Shown here: positions 61,077-64,000 of the stretch, in pieces
How the letters are laid out: each line of letters starts with the position of its first letter
Numbering within the stretch: the first letter of the stretch is position 1
NCBI RefSeq assembly: GCF_035982055.1
Contig: NZ_CP108427.1
Span: forward strand, 7,377,001-7,441,000
Direction of reading: 5' to 3'
Origin: Streptomyces sp. NBC_01288
GTDB lineage: Bacteria; Actinomycetota; Actinomycetes; Streptomycetales; Streptomycetaceae
DNA: 64,000 bases
Program-made: the position numbers and the translations under genes
Notes under the pieces: generated by a model
What the model was told of the DNA's origin: nothing
The model's database searches: none
Seen by the model: the letters and a program-made list of their open reading frames with translations, nothing else

Positions 61077-64000
61077 CTACCCGGCGCCCGCCGTCGGCTC
61101 CTGTGCCTCGCGGCAGCCCAACTCCCGGAAGACGCCGAGTGCTTCGGCCCTGGCCGCCCGCGCAGCCGACGCGTCGCCGTGTGCCTCCCGCACCTCGGCC
61201 AGGTCCCGGAGCGTGCGGGCCCGCCACAGGGGGAGCCGCAGCGCCTCCCAGGTTGACAGCGCCCGCTCCAGCGGCTCCCGCGCGCCGTCCGGATCGCCGA
61301 CCGCCAGATGCCACTCGCCCAGGGTGCGCAGGACGAGCGCCTCGCCGAAGCGGTCCTGGCGTTCACGGGCCACGGCCAGGCACCGGCTAAGCCGCGCCCG
61401 TGCCTCGTCGGGGCGGCCGAGCCTCAATTCCGTCTTGGCCAGCGACTGTTCGGTGTACATCACCCCGAAGGTGTCCCGCAGAGCCGCGAAGATCCGCAGT
61501 GCCTCGTGCAGTTGCCGCTCGGCGTCCGTGAGCGCGCCCTCGGCCCGGTCGCACAGGGCCAACGACCGCAGGGTCAACGCCTCCCCGTGCCGGTCGCCCG
61601 CCGCGCGGTACAGGTCCAGTGCCCGCGCGAGAGCTTCCCGCGCCTGTGCGCCGCGCCCCTGCTCCCGGTGCACATAGCCGATGCCGTACAGCACCCGGGC
61701 CCGGGCGCCCCGCCCGGCGGACTCCCCGTACCGCTCCAGCGCCGCGTCCAACAGCTCCGACGCCTCGGCGTACCCGGCCTGTTCGCGGCGGGCCGTCCCC
61801 ATCCCGGCGAGCGCGAGCGCCGCACCCTCGGGCACGTCACCGCGCGCCTCGAACAGACGCAGGGCCTTGCCGAAGTAGGTGTACGAATCCTCGAACTCGT
61901 CCTGTTCGTAGCGCAGTTGGCCGAGTCCCGCGAGCAGCCACGCCTCTCCCTCGTCGTCCCCGCCGCGGTGGACGGCGGCCATGGCCGCGGCGTGCGAACG
62001 GGACCAGGCGTCGAACTGGTTGTACAGGGCGGCCGAACTCGCGATCAGCGCGCCGGCCAGATCGCGGGCGGCGCGGACCATGCCGTGGTCGGCGCAGTAC
62101 TCAACTGCCGCCAGCAGACAGGCCTGTTCGGCGGCGAACCAGGACGTGGGCCGCTCCAGCAGCTCGTCCTCGGTCTCCGCGTCGAGAGGCCGTACGGCGG
62201 CCGGTTCGGGGAAGCGCCGGGCCGCTCCGCCCGGGCCGAGGGCGGCCGCCTTCTCGGCCAGATCCAGCCAGGAGGCCACCAGCCGCAGCACGGCCGCCGT
62301 ACGCTCCTCGGCGCTCTCCTCGGACAGACAGCGCTCGCGGGCGTGTTCACGGGCCAGGTCATGGATGCGGTACCGGCTGCGTCCCGTCTCGTCGACGCCG
62401 ATCACGTCGATGAAGTGGCAGTCCACCAGCCGCTCCACCGCTTCCTCGGCTTCCTCCGTGCCGATGTCCAGCAGTGGGGCGGCGATCCAGGCCGCGAAGT
62501 CCGGCAGGTCGAGCAGGGCCAGCCGGCGCAGCGCCCGGCGCTCCGGCAACTCCAGGTCGGCGTAACCGAGTTCGAGGCTGGTGCGCAACTCCAGGTCCCC
62601 GGCGCGCAGTTCGCTCAGCCGGCGGCGTTCGTCACGCAGCCGGTCGGCGAGCCGGCCGGGCGCCCAGTGCGGGCGGGCCGCCAGCCGGGCACCCGCGATG
62701 CGCACCGCCAGCGGCAGCCGTCCGCACAGCGAGACGATCTCCGCGGCCCGCTCCGGCTCGGCGCTCGTACGGTCCGGTCCGGCGACACGGCGCAGCAGTT
62801 CGAGCGCCTCCGCCTGACCGGGCACGGCCAGGTCCAGATGGGCGGAGCCCTCCAGTGCCACCAGTCGGCGCCGGCTGGTGACGAGGACGGCGCAGCCCGG
62901 GCCGGGAGGCAGCAGGGGTCGTACGTGCGCCTCGCCCGCCGCGTTGTCCAGGATCAGCAGGACGCGCCGGTGTCCGATGTGGGTGCGGTACAGCCCCGTC
63001 AGCTCCTCGACCGAGGTCGGCAGGGTCTCGGGGTCGGCGCCCATGGCGCGCAGCAGCCGGGCGAGCGCGTCGGCGGGTTGCAGCGGCGCGGTGTCGGCCG
63101 CCCGCAGGTCCACGAACAGGCGGCCGTCCGGGAAGAGTTCGGCCGTACGGTGGCCGACGTGCACGGCGAGCGCGGTCTTGCCCGTGCCGGACCGGCCGGA
63201 GATCACCCCGATCGGCGGAGCGGTACGGCCCGCCTCGTCGACCCCGCCCACCAGCGCGGCGGCCCAGGCGATCTGCTCGGAGCGGCCCACGAAGTCGGAG
63301 ATGTCCGGCGGGAGATGGGACGGCGTGGGCCACGCCCGAGCACTGGACGTGCCGCGACTGTCGCCCGGCGGCGACTTCGGGGGCCGCGAAGGTTCCCGCC
63401 TGATCCTGTCCGGGCGTGCGGTGCCCGCCACCGGTGTGTCGTTGGTCAGTGCCGCCTGGTGCAGTGCCTGCAACTCCGGGCCGGGATCGATGCCCAGCTC
63501 CTCGCGCAGGACCGCGCGGCCCTCCCGGTAGGTGCGCAGGGCGTCGGAGACGCGGCCGGTGCGGACCAGCGCGGTCATCAGCTGGCCGCGCGGCCGTTCC
63601 CGCAGGGGGTGGGCGGCGACGTGCGCGAGCAGCGGAGCGATCGTCCGGTCCGCGCGGCCCAGATCGAGATGCAGTCCGAAGGACTCCTCCTGGGCGATGA
63701 GCCGCAGTTCGGCCAGCCGGGACGCCTCGATCCGGGCGAAGTTCTGGCCCAGTCCTTCCAGCGCTTCCTGGCCGCGCCACAGTGCCAGCGCCTCGGGCAG
63801 CAGATCGGCGGCTTCCTCCAGACGGCCCGCCGCGGCGGCGGCCCGGCCCGAGGTGAGCAGGTCCTCGAACCGGCGGGCGTCGATCTGGGACGGGTCGAGG
63901 TCGGCGACGTAGCCCGGTGGCCGCGTCCGGACCACCGTGTCCTGCGTGACCTGGGCCAGTGCCCGGCGTACGGCGGAGACATGGGTGGCCACCAGGGCGC
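61077..64000 (-). CDS. AfsR/SARP-family transcriptional regulator, 5' end outside the window
   Basis: A protein of more than 970 residues whose start lies beyond base 64000. The visible N-terminal part (TRPPGYVADLDPSQIDARRF and the following helices) is the bacterial transcriptional activator domain of SARP regulators; the DNA-binding domain is cut off. An NB-ARC region has Walker A GRSGTGKTALAVHVG and RRVLLILDNAAGE as Walker B. The C-terminal 350 residues are TPR repeats (YTYFGKALRLFEARGD and others). Such regulators control secondary metabolism. Confidence 0.88.
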   Translation of the reverse strand, partial: ALVATHVSAVRRALAQVTQDTVVRTRPPGYVADLDPSQIDARRFEDLLTSGRAAAAAGRLEEAADLLPEALALWRGQEALEGLGQNFARIEASRLAELRLIAQEESFGLHLDLGRADRTIAPLLAHVAAHPLRERPRGQLMTALVRTGRVSDALRTYREGRAVLREELGIDPGPELQALHQAALTNDTPVAGTARPDRIRREPSRPPKSPPGDSRGTSSARAWPTPSHLPPDISDFVGRSEQIAWAAALVGGVDEAGRTAPPIGVISGRSGTGKTALAVHVGHRTAELFPDGRLFVDLRAADTAPLQPADALARLLRAMGADPETLPTSVEELTGLYRTHIGHRRVLLILDNAAGEAHVRPLLPPGPGCAVLVTSRRRLVALEGSAHLDLAVPGQAEALELLRRVAGPDRTSAEPERAAEIVSLCGRLPLAVRIAGARLAARPHWAPGRLADRLRDERRRLSELRAGDLELRTSLELGYADLELPERRALRRLALLDLPDFAAWIAAPLLDIGTEEAEEAVERLVDCHFIDVIGVDETGRSRYRIHDLAREHARERCLSEESAEERTAAVLRLVASWLDLAEKAAALGPGGAARRFPEPAAVRPLDAETEDELLERPTSWFAAEQACLLAAVEYCADHGMVRAARDLAGALIASSAALYNQFDAWSRSHAAAMAAVHRGGDDEGEAWLLAGLGQLRYEQDEFEDSYTYFGKALRLFEARGDVPEGAALALAGMGTARREQAGYAEASELLDAALERYGESAGRGARARVLYGIGYVHREQGRGAQAREALARALDLYRAAGDRHGEALTLRSLALCDRAEGALTDAERQLHEALRIFAALRDTFGVMYTEQSLAKTELRLGRPDEARARLSRCLAVARERQDRFGEALVLRTLGEWHLAVGDPDGAREPLERALSTWEALRLPLWRARTLRDLAEVREAHGDASAARAARAEALGVFRELGCREAQEPTAGAG

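Overview
The window is high-GC DNA with strong codon bias, GTG/TTG starts, 4-nt stop/start overlaps and rare TTA codons. The gene families (Pgl/BREX type 2, AfsR/SARP regulator, SagB/YcaO RiPP genes, VanX-type M15 peptidase) point to Streptomyces or a close relative. Intact parA and parB-like genes next to a winged-helix, Rep-like gene with candidate iterons, many broken insertion sequences and a defence island suggest a large (perhaps linear) plasmid or a plasmid-like arm region. This replicon assignment is inference; no tRNA or rRNA gene was seen.

Region 1 (about 0.1-16.4 kb) is a RiPP gene cluster that I do not recognise as any described product. A ten-gene, tightly overlapping minus-strand operon (11018 down to 111) encodes a saccharopine-dehydrogenase-like oxidoreductase, an ATP-grasp ligase, an inositol-monophosphatase-family phosphatase, a SagB-type azoline dehydrogenase, an MFS transporter, an MmgE/PrpD protein, an M16 protease with an inactive M16-like partner, a GMC flavin oxidoreductase and its small subunit. 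Divergently, an E1-like/RRE cyclodehydratase partner and a YcaO protein form a second operon. A methyltransferase gene faces the YcaO gene across a strong hairpin. Then comes a 99-residue precursor: a 14-residue leader followed by six near-perfect tandem 11-residue cores (SSDNGRALINA) and two degenerate ones. A second MmgE/PrpD gene follows it after an 18-bp hairpin.

Region 2 (16.4-17.6 kb) is an insertion-sequence graveyard: an IS30 deletion derivative that keeps both inverted repeats, then IS3 and ISL3 pieces.

Region 3 (17.6-52.5 kb) is a defence island. It has an NB-ARC/TPR protein divergent from a 1229-residue protein ending in a PD-(D/E)xK-like motif, a tyrosine recombinase, an XRE regulator, a complete six-gene BREX type 2 (Pgl) operon pglW-X-Y-Z-brxD-brxHI, two unrecognised genes beside pglW, decayed IS256/IS3 pieces, and a 1514-residue sacsin-like ATPase with a DUF3883/NOV-like C-terminus.

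Region 4 (52.6-57.3 kb) looks like a partition and replication locus: two related ribbon-helix-helix-type proteins, parA, a triple helix-turn-helix protein, a winged-helix Rep-like protein and an upstream non-coding segment with a hairpin and direct repeats.

Region 5 (57.6-64 kb) holds ordinary accessory genes: a secreted AMIN-like protein, an NlpC/P60 peptidase, an ECF sigma factor, a VanX-like dipeptidase and an AfsR/SARP regulator cut by the window edge.
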